Of a stretch of DNA of 64,000 bases, positions 47,245 to 59,328 are shown one piece after another. The translations under genes were made by a program, and so were the position numbers. Within the stretch, counting starts at the first letter, position 1. Every line of letters starts with the position of its first letter. The stretch comes from Prostheceraeus crozeri (taxonomy: Eukaryota; Platyhelminthes; Polycladida; Euryleptidae), in NCBI GenBank assembly GCA_907163375.1, contig CAJQUW010003011.1, positions 52,166 through 116,165 of the forward strand, in the 5' to 3' direction. The notes under the pieces are model-generated. The model did not search any database. It saw nothing but the letters and a program-made list of their open reading frames with translations, and was not told the origin of the DNA.

Positions 47245-49142
47245 GCTTCGACAAAGGAGTATCAATAATAATATAACGCAGTATAGACTACTTGGAATTC
47301 CATTTCTAACACTGCCTACATTGTTTCAAAAATTCAAAGGGAATGTATTTTTAATATCTTAACAATAGCAAGATATTCCAAAATTGAATTTATTAGTAGA
47401 AGAAGTGTGTGTAAGCGATAAATTTTGTGATTCCTAATGGCTTCGGATATCCTTTCAAGAAAACACAAGTCACTGAGAGAAAATAATGCGTTTTAAAATT
47501 TGCCCTCCGTGTCGTTTTTACCGTGGAATTGCCCCTAAGATAAGGAAACATGCATAATGATGAAGTTTGTGGATTTCTTAGTGACATTGTCTTTTCACGC
47601 TGATGTCTTTTATTAATCATTATGTAGCCCGGATGTATTTCCTTCTATTGAGTTTAAAAAGGTAGTAAGTGTTTTCCAAATTTGCATTCCAGTTTTTGCG
47701 ACGAATACTGTTAACAAGGTGGGATGTATCTTATGATCTTGCTTTCAACTGATCTTTCTGTTGAAGAGACTTGAGACCATACTGTTGACTTGTAAACGTC
47801 AATTATGCATAATCATTAATTATTATAAAATAATGCATTTATGAAAAAATCAAAAATTTCCTATAAACATTTCATACTTGCAATATTTGTCAATATTTAT
47901 CAATACATCAATATTTTTGACTGACACGATGGGTGAGTCATGAATCAGCACACACTGCGATCGTAGCAATTGAATGGAGATGACTTAACTTAATGACACC
48001 GTTTCTATAAAAAATAATGGAAATTAAGGATTAAAATTAGGATGCGTCCTATACGCAGGCACACAGTCCTTCCATCGCTTTTGGGGTCAAATATCCACTG
48101 CGTCCTATACATGGTATCGTCCTATACGCGGGTAGTTACGGTAATAAAATTTGTCCCGGATTTTCATGTTTCAAGGTTGGCAGGTCAGCATAGAGTAAAT
48201 AAATAGGTAGAGTCTCGACTCAAACAAGTATCTGTATACAGTGAAAAATTTTATATCAAATAAGATTCAGTTTTCTGCGGAGATTACGTTCCATGCAGTC
48301 CAAAATATTATTTGAGCAGTTTTTAAAAAGCTAAAATTATTCCTGTATTTATGTACTACCGAGATGGCGTCGTGAAACAAGTTGGATATCAAAGGAATGA
48401 ATATTTTCTAACAGGCATCATAATTAAGCTGATGATAAGGAAATTTCATGAGCTGCATTATAATGCAAGTCTTCAATGAAGCGTTTAGATCTTATTGAAA
48501 GCTTCTTGGCTGAGATGTCATGCCTTTAATTCAATTTTCAGCGGCATGATTTTATTATTCATAAGGTGTATTTTCATCTTGAAGCTGAATAGTAATGTTG
48601 ACCCATTTACAGCTTTTATAAAGTTATTTTTCTTTGTAATGAATAATGATGCTTTTGCTCATGGCAGGACGTACAGTTCATGATATGACCACGCTTAATA
48701 GTAATGCATGATTAAAAAGCAATGCCATCGAATTGCTAATGCCAAATTTCCTCTCAATTTTGTCATGATATAGAAGATTTATAAATTACTTTTCTTTCTT
48801 CTGTATTGCTGTCATAACAGGTCAAATTCATGTACATTCCTCCAAAAGTGAAAAATTCATATAGCTACCTCGCATGTGGTACTGCAGGTTTCGTGTCAAG
48901 TTCATTTTATGAAATCGAAAGTGTATATTGGGGATTTAATGAATGCTGAGTTACCACTCTATTACTCTATGGTGCTGTCATTTTCATGTTAAAAATCGTT
49001 TTCTTTTTGCGAATTGAAGTGCGATTTAAATGACGTAAGGAAAAGGATCATGTTTTGTATCTGCTAAATATCATTATAGCATCATTAGACGAAATAACTT
49101 GCTAAGTCTTATTAAGTCTGATCAGATTCTTGCAAAGCCCAT
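47245..49142. other. No gene recognised
   Basis: Right part of the hAT-type element, then AT-rich sequence. Short open frames lack coding character. The first copy of an 82-bp direct repeat is at 48824-48905. Confidence 0.5.
48824..48905 (+). repeat. 82-bp direct repeat, copy 1
   Basis: Identical to 49170-49251, 346 bp apart. It is preceded by TTGCTGTCATAACAG, which resembles a splice acceptor, and reads as an open frame ('FMYIPPKVKNSYSYLACGTA'). Confidence 0.9.
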
Positions 49143-49610
49143 ATGACAAAACTTAAGAAATCTGTCTTGAAATTCATGTACATTCCTCCAAAAGTGAAAA
49201 ATTCATATAGCTACCTCGCATGTGGTACTGCAGGTTTCGTGTCAAGTTCATGCGGATTCACCAAAAAATCATCAGAATTGTGTAGCAATTTAGAAAATAT
49301 TTCCAATAGAAAACCAGTTCAAAATTTGCAATTAAATTTCGAAATTACATCCAGACCCTTAAGATTTCTCTTCAAGATTTTCACTGTTTTTTATTACTTT
49401 TTAAAAAATTGCTTTTTAACTTTTATGCATGTTGTTCGAAAAACATGTTTCAACTATTGCAACCAGAATTCAACAATCCATCCTAGCATGGCACGGTGCT
49501 CGATGGCATGGCGTATTGTTTTATGGCTTTTGAGTTACGATGTCATGCTGATTTCACTTATGTTGGCATGCAATGAACGTCTTAAGTATAATATGTGCAG
49601 CAATTTCTAA
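49143..49610 (+). other. Open frame including repeat copy 2 (49170-49251), uncertain
   Basis: 155 codons that contain the second 82-bp copy. Downstream composition (Phe/Cys/Leu-rich) looks non-coding. It might be a decayed exon or transposon piece; no family recognised. Confidence 0.2.
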
Positions 49611-50970
49611 TAAATTCATTGAACACACTTAATTGAAATGGTGCAACTAAAGTCCTCTTCCAATTCTGTTTCAACCACACATTGGAGACTTCTTTTTCTT
49701 CTTGCTTGGATGGAACATGCAAAGATGGGAACGTGTATCTAACGGTGTCATTGCATATTGGTGCAGTTGTCATATTGGTGCATATTGTATTACTTTATGG
49801 TGCAGACTCACGTGAAAATATTAGCATGCATATCTTGCCATAGAAAAACCGACTTAATTGTCAATGGCATCATAACCTTGAACCATGCGTAGAGTAGCAA
49901 GACAACTCATCTAAATACTGACGATGATCACAATTAGCTTAAAAGATGTAAATCGGTCCTCGAATTATTAATTATATTCAGATTTGACTGAATCAAAAAA
50001 TGCATAAAACTATACCGATGAAAATGGAATTAAAAAATTTGAAATCTCAGCTAAGAATCTTTACAAAAATCACCAAGAGATCTCAACTTTTCGATGTCGA
50101 CACTACCTACTATACTCCAAAGACATATAATTGTTTAAAAGGGCTAGATGAGATGCCTAAATTTGAACCCAATTTAGTACGGTCCTTATCGTGGCAAAAA
50201 AAGCATTACGACAATGGAGCGAAATTGCTGCTTTGTCGGCTGTGCGGTGTTCAATGCGACAAAAAGACTTGGAAATGGCAGATGATCTAAAGCATAATTC
50301 ACTGATATTATATGACAGCTTTATTATATACATATATATATTATATGACAAGAATATTCGTTCGGCAGTTTCTCTGAAAAAAATTGTTAAAGATGAGACC
50401 GGTAATACAGAAATTTAATGCGGTACTATCAAAGTGGAAGAAAAAATATTCAGAGGAAGACTGATGCGGTATAATTTGATAGACACTTAACTCTCTCCGT
50501 AGAATTCATGACCAGTGGCGTCGCGTGCTCCATGACCATAGGCCTTCACTCGGCATTGGAATACTATTTCTACACCAAACACTTTTATTTTACAACATTA
50601 ATTTTCATAAAAGCTGAATTTTTAATAACAATTTCCCGAACATTTTTTGAGGTCAAGTGAAAGTGCACGTGAGAAGTAATTGCTCATGTCGCTTAACCGC
50701 CTTATTCAAGGAGCTGAGATAACTAGATATCCCCTCTCTGTCTGGACCACATTTTCTCGAGAAAAAAGGAGGCAAGGCCAACAGTTTCTTTGTGTTTCTC
50801 GCGGCCGGTCAGCCACTCACATGTTTGAAATTTTGATGCATGTGTTGTGTATTTCTTATTTCTTTCTCTGTGAGTACTTTCAATTTTATGTCAGGTGTTG
50901 GCCTACCTTGCTTGACGACTGTCATCTTTTCAGTATATTCCCTTGGGTTGGGACGAAAGGCGTGGCTATG
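49611..50970. other. No gene recognised
   Basis: Short frames near 50000-50418 are in conflicting phases and match no family known to me. Otherwise AT-rich intergenic DNA. Confidence 0.45.
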
Positions 50971-51140
50971 ATCTCGGCTGGTATTCATAGTCGTGTCCTT
51001 GCTAAGTCGGCAACTTAAGAAAGTCGTTGTCCATGTTAAGTCACGACCTCAAAACTTAATTCATAGTGCTTGACTTTGCTTAGTCGGCGACTTAGTCATG
51101 ACTTTGGAAATCATTAACTTCATAGTCCGATTGCTATGTT

Positions 51141-51560
51141 GTGTACGACATGCAGCCGTGGGATTACCACAGTCTAAAAATAACTTCGAATAAGAACAAT
51201 GAAAATAATACTCAGGATAACACAAGTAAATCAGAGTCGGAAGAACATTTAAGTATGAGTGATCGCAAGCGCAAGTCAACCTTCTCGAAGGCTGAGGAAG
51301 CAATTATCCGAGATGGATACATCGAGTTTAAAGAAGTAATAGAAGCCCCTATATCAGCGAAGACAACGAAAAAAACGAAATGATGAGGTTTGGCAAACAT
51401 TGGCCGATCGTTGCAACGCGGTCGGCAACGACTTCAGATCAGCGGCTGAAGTAAACAAAAATTCTGGAATTTGAAATCGGTCTGTAAAAGAAAAAGTCGC
51501 GGCAGAGAGAAGAAGTGCTAAACAAACAGGTGAAGGATCTCCACTGCGAGAGGTAAGCCT
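51141..51560 (+). pseudogene. Harbinger Myb/SANT-like accessory protein, N-terminal exon
   Basis: 'KRKSTFSKAEEAIIRDGYIEF' begins a Myb/SANT-like DNA-binding domain. After a stop/frameshift near 51383 the neighbouring frame continues with 'DEVWQTLADRCNAVG'-type sequence of the same domain. Such proteins bring the transposase to DNA. A splice donor-like GAG|GTAAG follows near 51551. Confidence 0.6.
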
Positions 51561-52667
51561 ACTTCATTAAATATTTGATGTAGTTTACAGTATATAGATT
51601 CTGTGACTAATTATTTTTTTATAATTGGAGCCATGCATTTTATGCTGACTTGCACATGCATTTATAACCTTCATGAGGAAGCAAGCTATTTATCTTATAT
51701 AGCTAATGGTTTTAGAATTTTAGAATTGATACCTGGCAAATTATGTAAATAGTTAAGTTTGATTTGCGTTTTCATGATTGAAACACAAATTGGGCTAGGA
51801 ATAATCCATAACCCTGAAATGATATAAATCTTAAATGATCAACTTTCTCCAAACGATATGAAAAGTTAAAGCGATTTGTGTCGAATATAAATGGTACCAA
51901 AATGACAGTTTCAATAAACAAAAATTAGATAATTTTACGGTTCAATATACCTTCACTAAAGTCGTCAGTTGTTGCAATAGGGGCCTACTTGTAAGTGTAG
52001 GATGCGTTTGTATGTATATCCATTTCGATGTTCTATTCTGATGCCTTATTGCAGTGGTGGACAACCGCTTGAGGGTAATGACCAGAATGATTAGCCCGCG
52101 AACCCTCTCGCAGACCACTTTTGGGAGATTAAGCGGGTCACCCAAAATGCTCCAGTGGATCACCAGTGGCCTACGAGCAGCGCGCTGCCCACCGCTTCAA
52201 TAAAACTTACTGAATAGTAAAAGTAAAATAATTTACTTTTTAGCCAGAGTATGAATATTTTATACAATTCTGTGCAACATTATGGCTATTATCACATAAT
52301 CCATCAAGGTACCTGTAGCTTTAGTTCTGTAAGTTTCCTCGGCTTACCATGCAATCAAAAATATATTTTATCATGTTTATCGAATTAAGTAAACTTATTG
52401 CAAATGAAAGAATAATTCAATATTATTTTCAGAATAATCAAAAATCGAATTAATCAACACGTCTTATTAAAATTTATTCACCTCATTCCAGCAGATCATG
52501 AGATGTCTATAATTTATAGAGCATCTCTTTCAATTTAATGTAAGGTACCTTATTAACAAACTCAAATATTCCGACTTATATCACAAACTCAAAATTTCAA
52601 AATTTGCAGTTACTTCGCTTTCATTTTTGGAGGGCAGATACACGTATTAACCTAAATTGAAACTTAA
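51561..52667. other. Probable intron of the accessory gene
   Basis: AT-rich, no open frame of note, between two parts of the accessory gene. Confidence 0.4.
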
Positions 52668-53091
52668 TTGACCAAGAAATTTCAATGTGCGATCTTGTCT
52701 TTTCAGATCGCAAGCAAAGAAGATTCATTCGCAGAAGCCTTCTTCGGGAATCCTTCGATTGAAAGTCTTTCTAATTTCATGGAAAGTTCATTTTCCAGAA
52801 ACATCGGCACCAATAAAAGTTCCGGCACAGAAAAAGAAAAAAATTCAAAACAAAATACCGATCAAGCAATTGCAGCGACAGGTACTGTTGGATCAGCGAT
52901 ACAATCTTTGCCTTGAAAGGCAAAAGCTGAATATGGAAATGAGACGAGTGAGGCAAATCAAGTTTTCCAAGGGGTCTCAAACAGATTCAATAACCTCATC
53001 ATGCAAAATGACTCAAACTGGGGAGGATTCTAGAATCTTAGCTAATATAAGTGACAGCAACTTCATTTCATATAGTTATTTTCAAGACTAG
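52668..53091 (+). pseudogene. Harbinger accessory protein, C-terminal part
   Basis: Two overlapping frames (52668-52916 and 52687-53091) carry 'ALSL'-less linker sequence then a helical 'NLCLERQKLNMEMRRVRQ' end, as in Myb-like accessory proteins. The phase change implies decay. Confidence 0.35.
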
Positions 53092-53362
53092 TCTTTTCTA
53101 CATTTTGATAAAACATTTTTGTTCTAAAAATGATTGTGTAGAATAATAAGATCATATTTTTGTGTAATGGCATCTCTACTTCTATGCGTAAACATTTGAT
53201 TTGCTTGCATCTCGCTGTATTGATAAATTCCATTGTTTGAATTTGTCTTTTTCATAATTGATTTGGATCTTCAGGTTTTAAAAGATAAAACTATGCTCCC
53301 ATGTCTAAAAACATCTTTATTTTCAGTAGACTTCAGAAATTTGCAAAAATTTGCTGAAAGAA

Positions 53363-54672
53363 CTAGGAAAAGTAAGACTGAGTAATGAAATTTCTCATTT
53401 CGAAGCCATTGTCAATATGATGAGAGGAGGCTAAGTCGTCACCATTTTCCTCGGCCTTAACAGTATCAACGCCAGGTAGGTCTGGCATCATCATTTCGAT
53501 TGCAATATTATGTAAAATGATACATGCAGCAATTATCAATGGTGCTTTTTCGGGAGTGACGCGCAATTCACAATGTAGAGCGCAATTCACAACTCTTGTT
53601 AGAGACAGTGCATTATTGTACGCCTCTTGTGCTGGTAATGGCTGTGAATATGGCGTTAGAAGCCATCTGCGGCACGGGTATCCACTATCACCCAATATGA
53701 TTCCATGTTCTTCATTGCTTTCAAATGCATCTCATAGGGCAGTTTGCTTTAATATAAAACTATCATGGCAGCTACCTGGCCCAAAGTGTTTAACCTGGCC
53801 AGCGTACACTCAGATAAGTAAAGTTGCAGTTTACATCACATGCGGCACAAATATTCAATGAGGGGAAATGCTTTCTATTGATGAAGGAGTTTGGGTTCTC
53901 CTTGGATTCCTGCATCCGTATGTGAGACCCATCAATAAAACCAACCACATTTGGAAATTTGGCAATGCCGAAAAATAATTCGCTTTGTTTCGATTCATCC
54001 GAAGGCCAAGTTATAAAGGTATTCATGTGTTCTGCTAATGCTAAACAAACGCGCTCAGTTCTCTACTCGAACAACTCGGCTCAAGGCTTGGCGTTAACAA
54101 GTCTTCCAAATATTGAATTCCGTCTGAAATAAAATACGATAATTATTTAGTCTATAAATTAATATCAATTATAAATCAAATAATCAATTATTCGGGCCTA
54201 CATTAACAAAAAAGAACAAGAACAAGGGAATTGGTTTAAATTATTCTGACTGCATAAAGCTAAATGTGAGATGGAGAAAAATGTATTGAGAACACTTTCA
54301 TTAATCTAATATATTTGCGTGGTGTTACTTAATTGAAAAGAGTTTTCTATATACAATATGAGCCTGTATACATTAGGCCTATATGCTATTATCATAATAG
54401 TTACGAGTATTTCGTCGAAGGTCATCACATGGACATATTTAGCGAAGTATAGTTTTCATAATGATGATCCTGCTCTAAAAAACGATAAATTACTTGTGAT
54501 ATCAGCATTTGAGACAAATTGGTTAATGTAAGCCGATAGCTCTATAATTGTTCAAACAACTAGCCTACATTATCAATACATGGAACTTACCTCGGCTGAA
54601 TCTGTATTTTCCATAGACGTCGTCGGATAGTTTTTCATCGAGGCAATGATCAACAGGATCTTTGTAATACAT
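53363..54672 (-). pseudogene. Harbinger (HARBI1-like) transposase, intron-containing, broken
   Basis: The first exon starts at ATG 54672 and ends at 54592 with GAG|GTAAGT; it encodes 'DPVDHCLDEKLSDDVYGKYR'. The acceptor at 54124 joins in frame to 'FSRDGIQYLEDLLTPS'. Decay follows, then 'VVGFIDGSHIRM' (first catalytic Asp), 'NICAACDVNCNFTYLSVRWPG', and after a gap 'MGDSGYPCRRWLLTPYS' and 'CIILHNIAIE'. Motif order is that of PIF/Harbinger DDE transposases. Several stops and shifts make it non-functional. Confidence 0.75.
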
Positions 54673-55110
54673 TTTTCCTTTCTGGCATGTTATTGATATT
54701 CTGGCATTATCAAGTCAATGATAGTTGGTTTCATTATTTATGTCAGTGAGTATATAAGCCGCCATTACAAAAAAATGAAACTGAATAATACCGAAGACAG
54801 GTTAGCAGGTTATTACGCATGAGCGGTGAGAGTGCTAGCAAGATTGGCTGTACTACACGTTAACGAGCTCTAAGACACCTCTGTAGCTGTCTTACGAATA
54901 CAATAGATGACTAAGTCACCGTCATGGCCTGTAAAGTCGATGTCTTTGCTAAGCACCTTTAGGAATAAGAATTATTTTAATCCTGACTTATCAAAGACAA
55001 CGACTTAACGACGGCCTTGCTAAGTCATGTCTTTGAATACGAAATTAGTGAATTTGACTAAGCTGGGACGATGACTTTGTTAAGACACGACTATGAATAT
55101 CAGCCGATCT

Positions 55111-56993
55111 GCAGTACTAAACATAGCGTCACATCAATCACGTAAAAAAATTATGGAATTCTACCGAATCTGGGTGTTCGAGTCAGATGCATTACTCTGC
55201 ATTCATTGGAGAACGCTCAGTCGCAGCCTTGTCTGAACGTCAGCACAGATTTAGAGAGGAACAGATGAACTGCTTTCCGCAATTCATGCTGACGGCGTTG
55301 AAGCCCGTCGATCGGTGTTTACTTTGAAGATAATTTGACAATTCCTCTCTAAATCTGTGAACGTCAGCCATCTGCTACTGTTGACTTAGTGGCATCTCTC
55401 CCATTAACCGAAGCCGGGAACAATTGGGTTGCGCTTCCCTTACTATATTTAGGTACCGCGCCTCGATCAAGAATTGCGTAGAATTTCATTGCAAAAATTG
55501 GAGAAGGCAAAGCATTTTGGGCCCTTGTACATATGTTTTTAAAACAATAAAGGAAATTTGTCCGAAAGAAGGGAGCGACTGTTTTTTATTTAAACGCTAC
55601 AATGCACTTCCCGTACAATGGACGCTTTATTTTACAAAGCATTATGTCTATCGGGAAAGCCAAAATTGGCGCGGGCGCGTGCGCTTACTGCCTCACACGC
55701 ACACAACACTCTTTTGCTGTCTGAACATCATATTATGCTCCGTCTGAACACACGACAAGCTTGTGTGTCTAATTGTTCGAAGAAAACAGCTGTGATTCAA
55801 GCACGTGCTGCAAAACTGTTCACTCTGAGTTTGAGAGTCTGATTTTGAGACGGAAAGCTGTTCACAGCTATCACGAGAAGCTATCGAATTTAAATGAATG
55901 ATGACACTTTTCATTTTTATAATTGTTGGAAAATAATTTTTGAGGATACCCCGAAGGCCTCGCAGGTATGGAGAAGACGCCACTGTTCATGAAATAAAAA
56001 ATTTCAGTGAGAATCCGATTATCACACTAAGGAATTGGCTATTAATAGGGATCACCCATGTCAAAAACGCTCTTCGAGCTATTTACCAAGCTGAAACATA
56101 CAAAATCGATCTTTTGCAAATAATTAACAGAGGGCATTTAAGGGCCAACTGGAATCAATCATCGCATGTCTGTAGTGATGCAAATAGAAAATTTTCCGGA
56201 AAATTTTTCATTTTTTTCAAAATTTTCTGGAATATTTTCCATTGGAAAATTTTGAAATTTTTTTTTGGTGGTTGATGTTTTTTCCTCGGTTTTGGAGACT
56301 ATTATATTCGTTTGAAAAGACTATGTAATATTCAGAGTCCGAAAACTTCTCTATCATCCCTGTATGTTGACTTTTGGCACCAAATGCATCTTCTCCATGT
56401 CTATTTCAGATCTTTCCAAATGAATTTCAGACATTAGATGGATTTCAGATTTCGCTAGCTGAATTTCAGATACCTGTCCCAAGCTCAACTTTGAAAAGAT
56501 CTTTAATTCAACTGGAGATCTCCAATTAATCTGGAACATATCTGAAATCGATTTGGAACTATCTGAACCATCTGAACTAGAAATGGAGGATGTGTATTCA
56601 ACGAAGACATCGGACAATGCGCCAGAAGTTTGAAGATATCATAGATATTCTTTTACACATCACAGATATCTTTAGTTTCCAAATATCTCACGAGTTTGCA
56701 GTCTTTATATCTTCCAATATGGTCGCTCATGAATGCTGCGTGGACTGTGTGCTCATATACTTCATCACATGTTCATCAACACATAGAGAATTTGCATCAC
56801 TATGATCAACGCTTCATGATAAAGCTTAACTTTCAAGCTAACAATTAGCAAACTCCAAAATGAAGCACATTATTTTTGATCCAGATCTTTCACATTGCAT
56901 GAAATTATACCCCTATTGTAAAGCAAGAGTCACGTTATCCCAAACGGTGTCTGTGTGATAATTAAAAATGCTAACAATTTAGTACAAGCCACT
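55111..56993. other. No gene recognised
   Basis: Contains an inverted pair of a ~25-bp phrase around CAGATTTAGAGAGGAA (55247 and, complemented, 55340) and a run of related TTTCAGA(T/C)-type phrases on the plus strand at 56405-56500. Small open frames here are judged fortuitous. Confidence 0.45.
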
Positions 56994-57069
56994 AGTAGGA
57001 ATGTTCAAAAATCCGCGGACGGAAATAGTAATGGGCAAAAGACCGTTCCAGGCCACCATAAAATTCAAA

Positions 57070-57300
57070 AAAATAGTATCTTTAAAAACGACATAAATTC
57101 ATGAATTTGAACCCTTTTTCAGGTTTTTAAGACCTAAATACATGAATTTAGTCCATTCAAAAAGTACCATTTTTGAAAAAAATGGTACTTTTTAAAAACG
57201 ACATAAATTCATGAATTTGAACCCTTTTTCAGGTTATGAAGACCTAAATTCACAAATTTGGGCGTTTTTAAAAATACCCAATTTTCAAATTTTTCAAAAT
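57070..57300. repeat. Direct repeat and palindrome near the left end of Polinton C
   Basis: TTTTTAAAAACGACATAAATTC... to ...TTTTTCAGGTT occurs twice (near 57083 and 57189). Between them lies a palindrome AGTACCATTTTT-GAA-AAAAATGGTACT (about 57166-57192). Confidence 0.8.
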
Positions 57301-57399
57301 CTCAAATTTGAGAATTACAATTTTTACCTTGAAAATCATGACCGTTCTAGGACACTAAAAAATTATAAAAGTTGAGAATTTCAAAATTTGAGAATTACA

Positions 57400-57429
57400 A
57401 TCGGGCGAAGCCCTAGAACCTTCGGTTCG
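57400..57429 (-). repeat. 30-bp GC-rich double hairpin
   Basis: On the minus strand GAACC-GAA-GGTTC, TA, GGGC-TTC-GCCC. It differs by one base from 36571-36600 inside a gene of element B, and is related to 63711-63739. Confidence 0.9.
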
Positions 57430-57566
57430 ATTTTCACCCTCGCTTAAATCATGACCGTTCCAGGACACCGAAAAAATCATAAAAGTTGAGAATTTCAAAT
57501 TCATGAATTTTATCCATTTTTCAGGTTTTTAAAATATATCATGTGACTAAAAATATTTCTTTAAAA

Positions 57567-58295
57567 ATGGAAGAAACAAAAGTGGAAGGAACTTCAGAAA
57601 TGGAAGGAACCTCAAGAATATATCCTTCGTTATCATATGAACGTAGTTCTACTTTAATGGACATTGAAAAGATTAACATTGAAAAAATGAATAAAGAAAA
57701 ACACAAAGATAGAGTTAGGTATATGAAAGATAAGGAATCTCAATTATTATTAAGATTAGAGCATTATAAAAAATTAAGAAAGAGATGGACTAATGTTAAG
57801 AATGTAACACAAGGAATTGGCATATTCTTAACAATAAGTTTAGGTGCTTTAACAATTGTTATATCTTCAGGTGTTTTAGTAATTCCAGTAGTTGCTACAG
57901 CTTTAACAGGTACGGGTGTTTTTGCAACTTCACTTGTTACAATGTTAGATAAATCTTTAATAACTAAGAAACGAAAATCATTAAAAACTAAGCATTTACA
58001 TATTAAAGAAGTCTATGATAAACTACATTACTACTTTCAGAGAGTATGTGATGATAATGTTATTACGTTAGATGAGATTGAAAAATTTGATCAAATAGCT
58101 AATGAAGTAAATCAAATATCATTTCAATCACAGACAGAAAAAGTTGATGATAAAAATAAAAAGGATGGCAAAATTTCTAGTGATGCTAAAATTTCTAATG
58201 AAGAAAATGACAAATTTTTTTTAGAAGAGCTAAAAACTTTAAGCGAAAATTTAAGCAAAACTTTATTGAACAAAACTTTATTAAACAAAACTTAA
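57567..58295 (+). CDS. Two-helix membrane protein (element C copy)
   Basis: 242 residues, nearly identical to the 44113-44841 product, with the same TTTAAAAATGG start context. Homology with B begins only ~18 bp before the ATG, so here the gene is outside B's type of terminal repeat. Intact. Confidence 0.7.
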   Translation: MEETKVEGTSEMEGTSRIYPSLSYERSSTLMDIEKINIEKMNKEKHKDRVRYMKDKESQLLLRLEHYKKLRKRWTNVKNVTQGIGIFLTISLGALTIVISSGVLVIPVVATALTGTGVFATSLVTMLDKSLITKKRKSLKTKHLHIKEVYDKLHYYFQRVCDDNVITLDEIEKFDQIANEVNQISFQSQTEKVDDKNKKDGKISSDAKISNEENDKFFLEELKTLSENLSKTLLNKTLLNKT

Positions 58296-58416
58296 AACGA
58301 GAAAACTTTAAACGAAAAGATGTCAAACAACAAAGCAATAAAAAAATAATTTGTTCAGTAAAATGTTTTTGTTGTATTCCAATGTTACCACAAAATTCAA
58401 ATATTATATTTTAAAA

Positions 58417-59239
58417 ATGGATAAAATTAGAGCTGATAATTTTAAAAGAATAAAACAATTAGAAGAGTTAATAAAACAAAGAAATATTATGAAAGAAAAT
58501 CATCTTCAACATAGAATGATAAAAGCTGGTATTCAATCTGATATGTTTGAAAAAATGCAGCAAACCGAACAAGTAAAAACTGATTTTGAAAAAACTATGA
58601 AACCATTTAAAACTCTTGAAAAAGAACTTACAAATAATGATAAACAAATTGATATAACAGATCCAGAGCACAAAACTATATTAGATGACTATGGATTACT
58701 AGAATCAAACATTAATAAGAAATTACCAAAATCTATGCAATTTGAACATTCTATTTCATTTATAGATGGAAAAACAATACCTAGATTTTATCTCGGACAA
58801 AAAGAAATATTTCCACAACCTTTTCGAGGTTTAATTTTTTTCACCAGATAAATCTCCTTTTAATTTAGATAGAAATTTTGTTAATCTTTTAAGAGGAGCA
58901 GATTTAAATAATTATGCTGTAGAAGATCTCATAAAATATAAAGCTATGTTAGACAGAGTTGGTGCAGTAAAATCTCTTAGACGTTATAAACAATTAGAAA
59001 ATTTATTATCAACGGGAGTTAAAGTAGGGAAAGGTTTATCTGAAAAACAGAAAACTGAAACAACTGTATTTTTACCAGATGATCCACAAGAATTACTAAA
59101 TAGATTAAATATTTTAATATCTGCAATAAAAGAAGGACATAATTCTAGTTTCAATGAAATTCATGCTATATTGAAAAGACTGTTAGAAAAGAAGATTCTA
59201 AATGAAGAGGATTATAAAAGTATAACCGGACATCTCTGA
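58417..59239 (+). pseudogene. Coiled-coil conserved protein (element C copy), frameshifted
   Basis: Near-identical to 43164-43991 of B. A T7 run (58835-58841) replaces T6 of B, shifting the frame after 'PFRG'. The second part continues in another frame from ~58850. At the 3' end a ~39-bp hairpin-bearing insert (59222-59262), absent from B, replaces the last codons. Confidence 0.85.
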
Positions 59240-59262
59240 TGTCTTCAAGGGCTTCGCCCGTA
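59222..59262. repeat. Hairpin-bearing insert present in C, absent in B
   Basis: Between AAAAGT and TAGCTGAAATATG, where B has only a couple of bases, C has GACATC-TCT-GATGTC followed by GGGC-TTC-GCCC. This gives a direct before/after comparison. Confidence 0.9.
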
Positions 59263-59328
59263 GCTGAAATATGTTGTTGTTTTACTTTTTTCATAAAAAA
59301 ATATTTATTTAATTTTTTTAGTTTAAAA

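Larger units (their letters stand above)
45605..48188. mobile_element. hAT-type non-autonomous transposon (about 2.6 kb)
   Basis: Starts CAGACCTGCCAAC and ends GTTGGCAGGTCAG (one mismatch as inverted repeat), flanked by direct repeats CATAGAG at 45598-45604 and 48189-48195; the adjacent base could make an imperfect 8-bp duplication, as expected for hAT. The left tip carries several GTCCCGGATTTT copies, and one lies near the right end. No hAT transposase is inside, only one small frame and repeated motifs. Confidence 0.7.
50975..55106. mobile_element. PIF/Harbinger transposon, decayed (about 4.1 kb)
   Basis: Inverted ends CGGCTG(G/A)TATTCATAGTCGTGTC at 50975 and 55106 (one mismatch plus a one-base difference), with ATCT directly outside both ends. 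The subterminal parts share many GACTTAGTC/TAAGTCG words. Inside are the two genes typical of Harbinger: a Myb-like accessory protein (plus) and a DDE transposase (minus), both broken. Confidence 0.82.

Noticed and set aside
56354-56617. 87-residue Ser/Ile-rich minus-strand ORF
   Set aside because: Arises from short degenerate repeats; no domain or context.
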